From positions 1-61,706 of the forward strand of contig JACABB010000005.1 in assembly GCA_013376985.1 (NCBI GenBank): a stretch of DNA of 61,706 bases. The letters are read 5' to 3'. The notes beneath the pieces were generated by a model that was not told where the DNA came from, did no database searches, and saw nothing but the letters and a program-made list of their open reading frames with translations. Source of the DNA: Bacteroidales bacterium (GTDB taxonomy: Bacteria > Bacteroidota > Bacteroidia > Bacteroidales > Tenuifilaceae). Position 1 is the first letter of the stretch, and every line of letters begins with the position of its first letter. The translations under genes were made by a program, and so were the position numbers. Positions 24,678-36,381 of the stretch are shown in pieces.

Positions 24678-25325
24678 TTAGGGAAACATTGGACCAAAAG
24701 AGTTAAACCCATTTGGTGATACACCCATATATCCGGAACCACTTGCAAAATTTACCGATGCGCCTATGTTAACCCTACTGCTGAGTTTGTAGTTAAACCC
24801 AACGCCCATTTGTTGGTAATCGGCTCTGCCAATACCTGCACTATATGGAGAAAAGTAGAGCTGGTTTTTAGCAAACGAACCCATTGCATATACGCTAAAA
24901 CGATTATTTAGTTGATATTGCCCATAAGCAAAAGCTTGTGTTGGATTCCCTCCGGTTTGTTGCATATTCCCACCAACAGCAGAGTTTTTAAACGCTGGCA
25001 TATTATTGAAATTTGTATAGGAAAATGAAGCACCAGCAACTATCTGAAGTTTATCATTTGGCGCATAAGCAATAGTAGGTGTTACGGATGAATTAGAGAA
25101 TCCCATGCCTCTTCCCAATGAGGTATAACCTGCTCCAAAGGTAACATTGTAAACTGGTTTACCCGGTTTTATTATGCCGTATGGCGAAAAGATTGTTGAA
25201 TCGGAAGAACTCCTTTGTTGGCTAATAGGGTTGTAAATAGAATACAAATTGCTTACAAGTTGAGCGTTGGTAAGGTAAGCAAAACCGCTTACGAGAATCA
25301 AAATTAAAACCACATGTTTTTTCAT
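24678..25325 (-). CDS. Putative outer-membrane beta-barrel protein
   Basis: A 215-residue exported protein: a signal peptide (to about residue 21, TNAQ), then alternating Gly/aromatic strands (VTFGAGYTSLGRGMGFSNSS, QMGVGFNYKLSSRVNIGASV). This fits a small outer-membrane barrel. The C-terminus (NGFNSFGPMFP) is not a classical terminal Phe strand. No named family is recognised. Start is the ATG at 25323-25325. It converges on the secreted hypothetical gene across a shared terminator. Confidence 0.65.
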   Translation of the reverse strand: MKKHVVLILILVSGFAYLTNAQLVSNLYSIYNPISQQRSSSDSTIFSPYGIIKPGKPVYNVTFGAGYTSLGRGMGFSNSSVTPTIAYAPNDKLQIVAGASFSYTNFNNMPAFKNSAVGGNMQQTGGNPTQAFAYGQYQLNNRFSVYAMGSFAKNQLYFSPYSAGIGRADYQQMGVGFNYKLSSRVNIGASVNFASGSGYMGVSPNGFNSFGPMFP

Positions 25326-25448
25326 AATCGTATGAATTAACTAAGGCAAAGTTATAAACGAATTGATTAAAAACATTATTACATAGCAAAAATTATTCCG
25401 TACGACTATTATTATTAACAATTTTTAAAAGAGTTGAAACTGAAAACT

Positions 25449-26267
25449 CTAGGAAATGACTAATGAGCGCATTGAAATTGAACCCAAATCAAAAGATTCG
25501 TTGAAATAGCTCACATGTTCACTCTTTTCTTGTAAAGCAAGAATATAGAGTAAAGGAATAAAATGATCGTAGGAGGGATGTGCCATTACAGATATCGATC
25601 CTAATTGTTGAAAATTTATTACCCCTTGATGGTTTGAATTATCGATAAACGTTTTGATTGCTATATCGAACTCTTCAGCCCAATCGTAAGTTTTATTTGC
25701 AAAATTCATAGTGCCGAGATTGTGTACAATATTTCCGCTTCCAAGGATTAAAACACCTTTATCCCTTAGAGATCTTAATTGCAATCCTAAATCATAATGG
25801 AATTGGGGGGATTTGGAATAGTCAATGCTTAGTTGGTAAACGGGAATATCCGCTTTTGGAAACATAGGAAGCAATACGGACCATGTACCATGATCGAGGC
25901 CCCAATCAAAGTCCGATTGTATTGTGGGATTATTTACCATTCTTATGGTCTCATTTGCAAATGTTGGAGAACCTAATGCTGAGTATTCCTGTTGGTACAA
26001 TTCATTTGGAAATCCACCAAAATCATAAATGGTTCTGGGTCTTTCCATTGCAGTAACTTTTGTCGTACTATGTGTAATCCAGTGTGCCGAGATTGAGAGT
26101 ATTGCGCTAGGTTTTGGTAGAGTTTTTCCTAGTTCCTGCCAACTTCTTCTATATTGATTGTCCTCAATAGCGTTCATAGGACTTCCATGCCCAATAAACA
26201 AAGTTGGCATTTTATCGGTGCTTTTTAAATCTTTTAATGATTGAAGTATTGATAAACTTGGTATCAT
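25449..26267 (-). CDS. ygiD: DODA-type extradiol dioxygenase (YgiD/LigB family)
   Basis: A 272-residue cytoplasmic class III extradiol ring-cleavage dioxygenase. Conserved histidine motifs are visible: FIGHGSPMNA (about 23-32), SAHW (about 59-62), DHGTWSVL, GSGNIVHNLG (about 165-174) and MAHPSYDHFIPLLY (about 230-243). E. coli YgiD opens the ring of L-DOPA between carbons 4 and 5. The natural substrate of bacterial members is usually unknown. It stands alone; the nearest upstream gene is CvfB on the same strand, 68 bases away. Confidence 0.9.
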   Translation of the reverse strand: MIPSLSILQSLKDLKSTDKMPTLFIGHGSPMNAIEDNQYRRSWQELGKTLPKPSAILSISAHWITHSTTKVTAMERPRTIYDFGGFPNELYQQEYSALGSPTFANETIRMVNNPTIQSDFDWGLDHGTWSVLLPMFPKADIPVYQLSIDYSKSPQFHYDLGLQLRSLRDKGVLILGSGNIVHNLGTMNFANKTYDWAEEFDIAIKTFIDNSNHQGVINFQQLGSISVMAHPSYDHFIPLLYILALQEKSEHVSYFNESFDLGSISMRSLVIS

Positions 26268-26335
26268 AAATGTCTATTTAATGTTATAAATAGAACAACT
26301 TATACTGCCAGAAGTTTATTTTTCTGTTAAGAATT

Positions 26336-27166
26336 TTAAAGAAGCCGTATACCTTTATCTTCAATAGATATTACTCTGAATTTGTAAAGTGATCCAATAG
26401 CTTTCTTGAATGTTTTCTTACTTACTCCAAATAAATTGTAGATGGTATCTGGGTCGCTTTTATCTGTAATTGCAATGAAACCTTTGTGCTCCTTAAGAAC
26501 ATCAACAATTCTCATAGATATATCATCAACCTTTTGGTATCCCGCTTTTTGTAGAATGAGGTCAATTTTTTCATCTTCTCGAATCTTTTTGATATAACCT
26601 TTAATTCTGTCACCTTTTTTAAGTGGTTGAAAAACTTCGTTTTTGTAGAGTACCCCTGAATGTTTGTTGTTAATTATTGCATTGAAACCTAAATCGGTTT
26701 CACCTGAAATAAGCAAATCAACCTCTTCTCCTGCATCGTATTCTGGTGGAAGATTATCGAGAAATTTCTCAATCTTGGCAGATGCAACCAATCGCTTTGA
26801 ATCGTAATCGAGGTAAACGGTCACAACATACCATTTTCCCTCCTCCATTTTTTGTTTTTGTTCACGGAAAGGAACGAAAAGATCTTTCATTAAGCCCCAA
26901 TCCAAAAATGCTCCCATCGAAGTAATTGCAACGGCTTTAAGGCATGCAAACTCACCAACCATAATATATGGAGTTTCGGTGGTTGCAATAACTCTATCCT
27001 CAGAATCAAGGTAGATAAACACTTCAAGAATATCCTCTGGTTTGGCATTCTCAGGCACGTACCTTTTGGGCAAAAGAATTTCGCCATGCTCACCGCCATC
27101 GAGGTAAAGTCCAAAATCAACCTCTTTTACAACCCTCAAACTGTTTAGTTTTCCTATCTCAGCCAT
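26336..27166 (-). CDS. cvfB: CvfB-family S1-like RNA-binding protein
   Basis: A 276-residue protein of the CvfB family. Several S1-type beta-barrels come first (residues 1-65 with VDFGLYLDG, about 70-130 with SMGAFLDWGLMKDLFVPF, about 150-210 with the KGYIKKIREDEKIDLIL end). A C-terminal winged-helix domain (about 225-276: FGVSKKTFKKAIGSLYKF) follows. The GAFLDWGLMKDLFVPFREQ block is diagnostic. In Gram-positives CvfB affects virulence-factor expression by binding RNA; the role in Bacteroidota is not established. Confidence 0.9.
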   Translation of the reverse strand: MAEIGKLNSLRVVKEVDFGLYLDGGEHGEILLPKRYVPENAKPEDILEVFIYLDSEDRVIATTETPYIMVGEFACLKAVAITSMGAFLDWGLMKDLFVPFREQKQKMEEGKWYVVTVYLDYDSKRLVASAKIEKFLDNLPPEYDAGEEVDLLISGETDLGFNAIINNKHSGVLYKNEVFQPLKKGDRIKGYIKKIREDEKIDLILQKAGYQKVDDISMRIVDVLKEHKGFIAITDKSDPDTIYNLFGVSKKTFKKAIGSLYKFRVISIEDKGIRLL

Positions 27167-27365
27167 GCTTATCGTTCTATTTATTTTGAAGATGTAAATG
27201 TATGATAATATTTTCGTTTGATAATTCGAAAATTGCTTATCAAAAGCGAAATGGCAATTATTTCAAGGAATATTATCTTGATTTATTTGCAATTTGAATT
27301 GTTAAATTGAAGTTGAAACTACTTGATTGCTGTTTTTATTCATACCTTAGTGATTAAACTCGTAA

Positions 27366-27812
27366 ATGCCTAAACATATGACTAATCAGAGCAAACACCT
27401 AATCTCTGCGTTATTAATACTATTTTTAATAGCTATTGATATTTCAGGGAAATGTTCAAGTATAAAAAACTTGGATTCTACTGATACAACGAGTATTAAA
27501 GTAAACAAAGCTTACAAATTAATTAAAGCGAATGCTAATAATTCGCAATTTGTGATACTCGATGTTCGAAAACCCGATGACTTTCTAAAAGAGCATATTG
27601 CAAATGCAATAAATATCGATTTTAAGTCCGAAGATTTTTCGAATAAAATTGATCTGTTGGATAAAGGGAAAACATATTTGGTTTACTGTTATGGTGGCTT
27701 TCGAAGTAAGAATACTATGCAATTGATGGAGAAGAAGGGTTTTAAAAAGATTTATAATATGAAAGGTGGAATTATGAAATGGAGAGCAAAGAAATTACCT
27801 CTTTCCAAGTAG
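27366..27812 (+). CDS. Exported rhodanese-like domain protein
   Basis: A 148-residue protein with an N-terminal hydrophobic segment (about 12-27) and a single rhodanese domain (about 45-145). The domain has VILDVRKPDDFLKEHIANAINID and the active-site loop YCYGGFRS, so the catalytic Cys is present and thiosulfate sulfurtransferase-type chemistry is possible. The end (GFKKIYNMKGGIMKWR) is typical. The hydrophobic leader is followed by SGKC, which is a poor lipobox, so secretion to the periplasm is more likely than lipidation. It converges on the RelA/SpoT gene with a 41-base gap. Confidence 0.85.
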   Translation: MPKHMTNQSKHLISALLILFLIAIDISGKCSSIKNLDSTDTTSIKVNKAYKLIKANANNSQFVILDVRKPDDFLKEHIANAINIDFKSEDFSNKIDLLDKGKTYLVYCYGGFRSKNTMQLMEKKGFKKIYNMKGGIMKWRAKKLPLSK

Positions 27813-27853
27813 GAGTACAATTTTCAAAACAGCATTGCAGTAACAGACCTAAA

Positions 27854-30049
27854 TCACTTCAATCTTACTGCTTTTTGCACCCCTTTGATATTATTCAATT
27901 TATAAAGGAGCGTTTCAAGATTCTTTATATCCGAAACAAATACCTGAATTCGCCCTTCAAATAGTCCTTTGGAGCTGTTGATTGCAATACTTCTCATATT
28001 AACTTTTAAATCGTTGCTTATTACCTCTGAGATTTTATTTACAATTCCGAGTTCGTCAAAACCATTGATTTTAATAGTGGTTTGGAATGAACCAACCATT
28101 TTTGATTCTCTCCATTTTGCTTTTACAATTCTGTAACCCCATCGGGCATTAAGCTGTGGAGCATTTGGACAATTCGTGCGATGAATCTTGATGCCCTCGC
28201 TAATTGTGACAAAACCAAAAATATTATCACCAAAAATTGGATTACAACACCTTGCAAGTTTATAATCGATGTTAACCAGTTTTTCATCTATTTCTAGAAA
28301 ATCATCGCTTGCATGTGATTTTCTAGAATCATCTGGCTTATTAGAATCATCTAACTTCTCCTCTGTTGGGGTTATAATTTTTTTATCAGTTTGGAGAATT
28401 ATGGATTTTATTTCGGTTAAGTTCACCCTTTCTTTGGCAATAAGCGAGAAGAGATCGGGTTGACTTTTTATTTTAAGGTGCTTTTGAATAGCTTGAATAG
28501 CCTCCTCGTTATCAGTAACCTTCCAATTTTTAAACCTTCTGTATAAAATCTCTTTTCCCAGTAGAATCTCCTTGTTTTTTTCGTCCCTTAAGCTTTGCTT
28601 AATTTTCCCATTAGCTTTTGATGTTATTACAACGTTAAGCCAATCAGTCTTAGGTTTTTGATTTTTGGAAGTGATAACTTCAACAATATCACCATTATTT
28701 AAGGTTTGCCTAATGGTTGCATTTTTATTATTCACTTTAGCTCCAACGCACTGACAACCAACGTTTGAGTGTATTTCAAAAGCAAAATCTAAAACAGTTG
28801 CCCCAATGGGTAACTTTCTTAAATCTCCATTTGGCGTAAAAACAAAAATTTCTTTGGTGTATAAATTTGCTTTTAGATGATCAACAAAATCTTCGGGAGA
28901 TGAATTGGAGGTATCAATAATCTCTCTAACCTTTGTTAACCATTCCCCAACATTTTGTTCCTGCTTAATACCTTTGTATTTCCAGTGAGCAGCCAATCCA
29001 TCCTCTGCAATTAAATCCATCCGATTTGTCCGAATTTGAACTTCCACAAACCTGCCTTCAGGGCCAACAACAGTTGTATGAAGCGATTCATAACCATTGT
29101 TTTTTGGTGCAGATATCCAATCTCTAAGACGCTCGGGGTTAGGGGTGTATTTATCTGTTATAATTGAGTATACCTGCCAACAATCCGATTTCTCTTTTTC
29201 GGGAGGAGTATTTAAAATTATTCTGATTGCAAAAAGATCATAAACTTCTTCGAAATCGACACCCTGCTTTTGCATTTTTTTCCAAATCGAATAAACCGAC
29301 TTGGTTCTCCCCTTGATATCAAAATCGAACCCCTTCAATTTAAGTTCATCCTGTATTGGAGTAATAAATTCTTTGATATATTTATTTCTCTTTACATTGG
29401 TATTCTTAAGTTTCTTATTAATAGCCTCGTAATCTTCGGAGTTTGTATACTTCATTGCTAAATCTTCCATCTCAGATTTTATCCTATAAAGACCAAGACG
29501 ATGGGCAAGAGGGGAGTAGAGATAAAATGTTATCAATGAATTTTTAAGCTGAACATTATTGGGCATAGTACTCAACGACCGCATTGTTTCAAGCCGTTCA
29601 GCAATTTTAATAAGGATAACCCGAGGATCTTGAGAGATAGTTAGTAAAAGTTCTCTGAAATTCTCGGCCTGTAGTTTAGGATTTTTAGGATCAATCTCAG
29701 ATATCTTTGTCAAACCATCAACAATTCTGGCGACTTTAGATCCAAATTGCTTCTCGATTTCATCAAGCGTCAGCTGATTCCTTTTAATGGTTTCGTGGAG
29801 AAGTGCCGATACTATTGATGTTTTTCCAAGACCCATCTCATCTACACAAATTCGAGCAACATTAACTAGATGAAAAATATTTAGTTGACCAGATTCTCTT
29901 CGAACATCTGAATTTAAATCAACTACGAGTTTAAATGCTATTCGGATCTGCTTTTGATCATCTTTGGAAATTACTCCCTTCGCAGCACGCAGTAAACATC
30001 GATAATAGTTAACGATTTTGCTATTTTCAGTTTGTGTGATAGATTCCAT
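27854..30049 (-). CDS. relA: RelA/SpoT family (p)ppGpp synthetase with degraded hydrolase site
   Basis: A 731-residue long RSH protein: HD-type hydrolase domain (about 35-200), synthetase (about 240-360), TGS (about 400-462), a CC/zinc-finger-like region (LARCCNPIFG, about 595) and ACT (about 655-731). The synthetase looks intact, with GRTKSVYSIWKKM, YDLFAIRI, GYESLHTTV, VEVQIRT and AHWKYK. In the hydrolase domain the HDxxED motif reads HETIKR (residues 85-90) and the usual DRLHNMR reads ERLETMR (151-157). The metal-binding Asp, the following acidic pair and the key Asn are all replaced. It is therefore probably a synthetase-only, RelA-like enzyme despite full length. Confidence 0.9.
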   Translation of the reverse strand: MESITQTENSKIVNYYRCLLRAAKGVISKDDQKQIRIAFKLVVDLNSDVRRESGQLNIFHLVNVARICVDEMGLGKTSIVSALLHETIKRNQLTLDEIEKQFGSKVARIVDGLTKISEIDPKNPKLQAENFRELLLTISQDPRVILIKIAERLETMRSLSTMPNNVQLKNSLITFYLYSPLAHRLGLYRIKSEMEDLAMKYTNSEDYEAINKKLKNTNVKRNKYIKEFITPIQDELKLKGFDFDIKGRTKSVYSIWKKMQKQGVDFEEVYDLFAIRIILNTPPEKEKSDCWQVYSIITDKYTPNPERLRDWISAPKNNGYESLHTTVVGPEGRFVEVQIRTNRMDLIAEDGLAAHWKYKGIKQEQNVGEWLTKVREIIDTSNSSPEDFVDHLKANLYTKEIFVFTPNGDLRKLPIGATVLDFAFEIHSNVGCQCVGAKVNNKNATIRQTLNNGDIVEVITSKNQKPKTDWLNVVITSKANGKIKQSLRDEKNKEILLGKEILYRRFKNWKVTDNEEAIQAIQKHLKIKSQPDLFSLIAKERVNLTEIKSIILQTDKKIITPTEEKLDDSNKPDDSRKSHASDDFLEIDEKLVNIDYKLARCCNPIFGDNIFGFVTISEGIKIHRTNCPNAPQLNARWGYRIVKAKWRESKMVGSFQTTIKINGFDELGIVNKISEVISNDLKVNMRSIAINSSKGLFEGRIQVFVSDIKNLETLLYKLNNIKGVQKAVRLK

Positions 30050-30168
30050 TTAAAGGCACTTGTTTGAAGGTAGAAATATAACAATAAAACTCTAAAAGAG
30101 TTTCTATGGCCTTTAAATAGTAAAATATATAATAAATGTATATTTTAATATACAATTTATATTTTATA

Positions 30169-30202
30169 TTGTTTTTTTATATAAACAAATTAGTTATATT
30201 TG
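30169..30202 (+). promoter_or_regulatory. Candidate promoter for the AAA ATPase gene
   Basis: TATATTTG (30195-30202) fits the Bacteroidota -7 box TAnnTTTG, with a TTG at 30169-30171 as a possible -33 element (23-base gap). It is 26 bases before the chosen ATG at 30229. Confidence 0.45.
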
Positions 30203-30228
30203 TGTCTATATTAATAAACATTATCGTA

Positions 30229-33473
<3,245 letters not shown>

Positions 33474-33621
33474 TAAATAATTGAGAAATTGGTCAATTTT
33501 TCAGATTGAAAAATGAATCTGAATGAAAAAAGTTATATTATTAGCACTCATTAACAATTAATAGACACCAAACAACTAATAACCATTTTGAACTAACTAG
33601 TTAATTTAATAAAATTGCACC

Positions 33622-34200
33622 GTGAAAATTATAGATAATATAAAACGAAATGCTGGGTTAAAAGCTTTAAGCAAAAGCCTAAGAACATTAAAACGGAATA
33701 AGTTTGTTCATAACCTAGTAACTGCCCGTAAAATAGCAATAGTTGGGGTGGTAAATAGTAATAAGGATTTTGACGAGATAAACAGTTTGCAAAAATTTCT
33801 TACTGAGAAAAACATGCAAGTTGAGGTTTTTGTATATTACCCTGGCAAAGAGATTCCGCAGCAGTTACTTTTACGTAAAGGAATTAATATATTTAATCGG
33901 AACGAGGTTAACTGGTATGGTAAACCTCTAATTCCTTTTGTTGATCAATTTTGTAGGGTGGAATATGATATACTCATTGATCTTTCGTTAGTTGAGCAAT
34001 TTCCAATTCGTTGGATATCTTCGTTATCTTGCTCGAGGTTTAAAGTTGGGAGTCTCAATTATGTTGGCAATCCATATGACTTGATTATTAACGTTGATAA
34101 TAAAAAGGAGATACCTTACCTGTCCGAGCAGATTATTCATTACCTAAATATTTTAAACAATCGTTTTGCTCAGGATAAAGAAGAAAATACCGTTAATTAA
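33622..34200 (+). CDS. DUF6913-like conserved protein
   Basis: A 192-residue cytoplasmic protein starting at a GTG codon. It has a Lys/Arg-rich N-terminus and an alpha/beta fold (IAIVGVVNSNKDFDEI, VEVFVYYPG, YDILIDLSLVEQFPIRWISSLS). It resembles the Bacteroidota proteins grouped as DUF6913, frequently found just upstream of dapA as here (17-base gap). Function unknown; possible link to cell-wall precursor or lysine metabolism by context only. Confidence 0.75.
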   Translation: MKIIDNIKRNAGLKALSKSLRTLKRNKFVHNLVTARKIAIVGVVNSNKDFDEINSLQKFLTEKNMQVEVFVYYPGKEIPQQLLLRKGINIFNRNEVNWYGKPLIPFVDQFCRVEYDILIDLSLVEQFPIRWISSLSCSRFKVGSLNYVGNPYDLIINVDNKKEIPYLSEQIIHYLNILNNRFAQDKEENTVN

Positions 34201-34217
34201 AGAAATATAACAGTAAA

Positions 34218-35090
34218 ATGAACAATAAATTTGGAGGTCTAGGGGTAGCAATGGTAACCCCTTTTAACAAGGAGAATGAGATTGATTATGCTGCAACAGA
34301 AAGGTTAATTGAATACTTAATTAGTGGCGGTGTTAACTATCTCGTTGTGTTAGGAACAACTGGGGAATCAGTGACTTTATCGGATCAAGAAAAGAAATCA
34401 TTAGTTAAATTTGTAGTAAAAAAGAATAATAAGCGGGTTCCAATTGTTGTTGGAGTTGGAGGAAATGACACAAAGCACGTTATTGAATCAATTGATAGTT
34501 ATGATGATATTGATGCAATACTTTCAGTAACACCGTATTACAATAAACCATCGCAGAAAGGCTTGGAGATGCATTTTAAAGAAATAGCATCAAAAAGTCC
34601 AGTGCCAGTTATTCTTTACAATGTTCCTGGCAGAACCGGTGTTAATATGACATCCGATACAACACTTAAACTAGCACAAATTACAAACATTGTTGCAATT
34701 AAAGAGGCTTCTGGGAATTTAAATCAGATTTCATATATTCTTCGGGATAAGCCCGAATCATTTCAGGTAATATCTGGGGACGATGGGTTAACATTGCCTC
34801 AGTTGGCCTTGGGGGTTGATGGTGTAATTTCAGTTTTAGGCAATGCTTTCCCAAAACCATTCTCCGAGATGATCCAACTTGCATTAAATGGTAATTTTGC
34901 GGAAGCACGAAAGATACATCTTAAACTTATAGAACTTATAGATGCTTTATTTGTTGAAGGTAGCCCAGCCGGGGTTAAAGCTGCTCTTAACATAAAAGGG
35001 ATAGTTGAAAATAACATAAGGCTACCTCTAGTACCAATTAGCGAATCAACTTTTTATAAATTAACATTACTAATGGAGAACTTTGAATAG
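34218..35090 (+). CDS. dapA: 4-hydroxy-tetrahydrodipicolinate synthase
   Basis: Condenses pyruvate with aspartate semialdehyde in the diaminopimelate/lysine pathway. A 290-residue TIM barrel with GTTGESVTL (Thr pair of the catalytic triad), ILYNVPGRTG (catalytic Tyr and substrate Arg) and the Schiff-base Lys in VAIKEASGN. Length and motifs are fully normal. It forms a unit with the DUF6913 gene upstream and ends at an intrinsic terminator (35123-35146). Confidence 0.96.
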   Translation: MNNKFGGLGVAMVTPFNKENEIDYAATERLIEYLISGGVNYLVVLGTTGESVTLSDQEKKSLVKFVVKKNNKRVPIVVGVGGNDTKHVIESIDSYDDIDAILSVTPYYNKPSQKGLEMHFKEIASKSPVPVILYNVPGRTGVNMTSDTTLKLAQITNIVAIKEASGNLNQISYILRDKPESFQVISGDDGLTLPQLALGVDGVISVLGNAFPKPFSEMIQLALNGNFAEARKIHLKLIELIDALFVEGSPAGVKAALNIKGIVENNIRLPLVPISESTFYKLTLLMENFE

Positions 35091-35122
35091 ACATAATTGT
35101 TTCTAAATATGAAATTAATAAG

Positions 35123-35146
35123 AGGCTCTTAATTGAGCCTTTTTTT
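35123..35146 (+). terminator. Intrinsic terminator after dapA
   Basis: AGGCTC (35123-35128) pairs with GAGCCT (35135-35140), followed by six more T. Confidence 0.8.
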
Positions 35147-35203
35147 ATTATTAATAATTAACAGAAAATACATATATTTATATTAACCTAAAAATTGTAC
35201 TTT

Positions 35204-36193
35204 ATGACTAATTTATCCACAACCTATATGGGTTTAAAGTTAAAAAATCCAATTATAATTTCGAGTTCTGGTCTTACCAATAACGTTAAAGATATTGTTG
35301 AGTTAGAATCAAAGGGTGCTGGTGCTATTGTCACTAAGTCGCTATTTGAAGAGGAAATAATCATTGAGACTCACGAAAATCTCAATAAAATGCATGCTTC
35401 TGGATTTGTTTACCCAGAGACAACAGAGTATTTTGATTTTGATAGGATGGAGGATACCGTTTCGAATTATCTAAAATTTTTGGTTGACAGCAAGAAAAGC
35501 GTTCAAATACCTGTAATTGCTAGTGTAAACTGTGTCTCATCCGAAGGATGGACTGATTTTGCTAAACGCATTGAAGATACGGGAGTTGATGGCTTAGAAC
35601 TTAATGTTTTTAGATTACCAGCCAATTTTAATAGTAATAGCGATGATAATGAAAAGGTATATTTTGACATTATTGATAAGATAATATCAACTATCAAACT
35701 TCCTATTGCCTTAAAAATTGGATTCTACCATTCCAATCTTGGGTATTTTATTAAACAATTAAGTCAAACACAGATAAAATCTATAGTTTTATTCAATAGA
35801 TTTTATAATCCCGACTTCGACATTCACACTCTTCATTTTACATCTTCAAATGTGTTTAGCAATCCTTCGGAGATGTCAATGTCGCTTCGATGGATAGCAA
35901 TAATGGCAAATAGAGTGAGTTGTGATTTGTCCGCTTCAGGCGGCATCCACGATGGTAGTGCTGTAATAAAACAGCTATTAGCAGGAGCAAGAACTGTGCA
36001 ACTTTGTTCTACGCTTTATAAGCATGGTAATGATCAGATAGCATCAATACTTTCTCAACTTGAACAGTGGATGATTGAAAAAGATTATAAGACAATAGAT
36101 GAGTTTAGAGGTAAGATGGGGCAATCTAGAACTTTTGATCCAAAAGTTTTTGAAAGAGTTCAGTTTATGAAATATTTGAGGAATATGGATTAA
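35204..36193 (+). CDS. Dihydroorotate dehydrogenase-like flavoprotein
   Basis: A 329-residue TIM-barrel protein of the class 1 dihydroorotate dehydrogenase family. It has the N-terminal LSTTYMGLKLKNPIIISSSGLTN, GAGAIVTKSLFEEE, ALKIGFYHSN and a C-terminal FMN-phosphate region (SASGGIHDGSAVIKQLLAGARTVQLCS). The usual NxSCPN active-site loop is replaced by LELNVFRLPANFN, so the catalytic Cys/Ser is missing at that place. It is therefore likely a paralogue acting on another substrate rather than PyrD. I use the ATG at 35204, three codons after a TTG in frame. Confidence 0.85.
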   Translation: MTNLSTTYMGLKLKNPIIISSSGLTNNVKDIVELESKGAGAIVTKSLFEEEIIIETHENLNKMHASGFVYPETTEYFDFDRMEDTVSNYLKFLVDSKKSVQIPVIASVNCVSSEGWTDFAKRIEDTGVDGLELNVFRLPANFNSNSDDNEKVYFDIIDKIISTIKLPIALKIGFYHSNLGYFIKQLSQTQIKSIVLFNRFYNPDFDIHTLHFTSSNVFSNPSEMSMSLRWIAIMANRVSCDLSASGGIHDGSAVIKQLLAGARTVQLCSTLYKHGNDQIASILSQLEQWMIEKDYKTIDEFRGKMGQSRTFDPKVFERVQFMKYLRNMD

Positions 36194-36354
36194 AAAAATA
36201 ATAATTAGAGTATGTATGATAAGTAAATAGTCAATCTAAATACTTTCAGCATTTTAGGCTCTCTGGGCATTAGACGCTAGTTTTCTGTTAATATTATTTA
36301 TGCATTGTTGATAGTTTAAAAATATTAATCTGCTAACTTCCACAAAAATATAGC

Positions 36355-36362
36355 TAAGTTTG
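36355..36362 (+). promoter_or_regulatory. Candidate -7 box for the TPR gene
   Basis: TAAGTTTG matches TAnnTTTG and sits 19 bases before the ATG at 36382. No clear -33 element was seen. Confidence 0.35.
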
Positions 36363-36381
36363 CAAAAGAAAGAAATTACAG

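Noticed and set aside
30136-30228. Longer N-terminus for the AAA_14 ATPase
   Set aside because: The extra residues are a hydrophobic translation of the AT-rich promoter region and would be unusual for this cytoplasmic family.
33500-33523. Hairpin TTCAGATT/AATCTGAA after ligA as a terminator
   Set aside because: The stem is AT-rich and is followed by GAAAAAAG rather than a T-run, so termination there is not supported.
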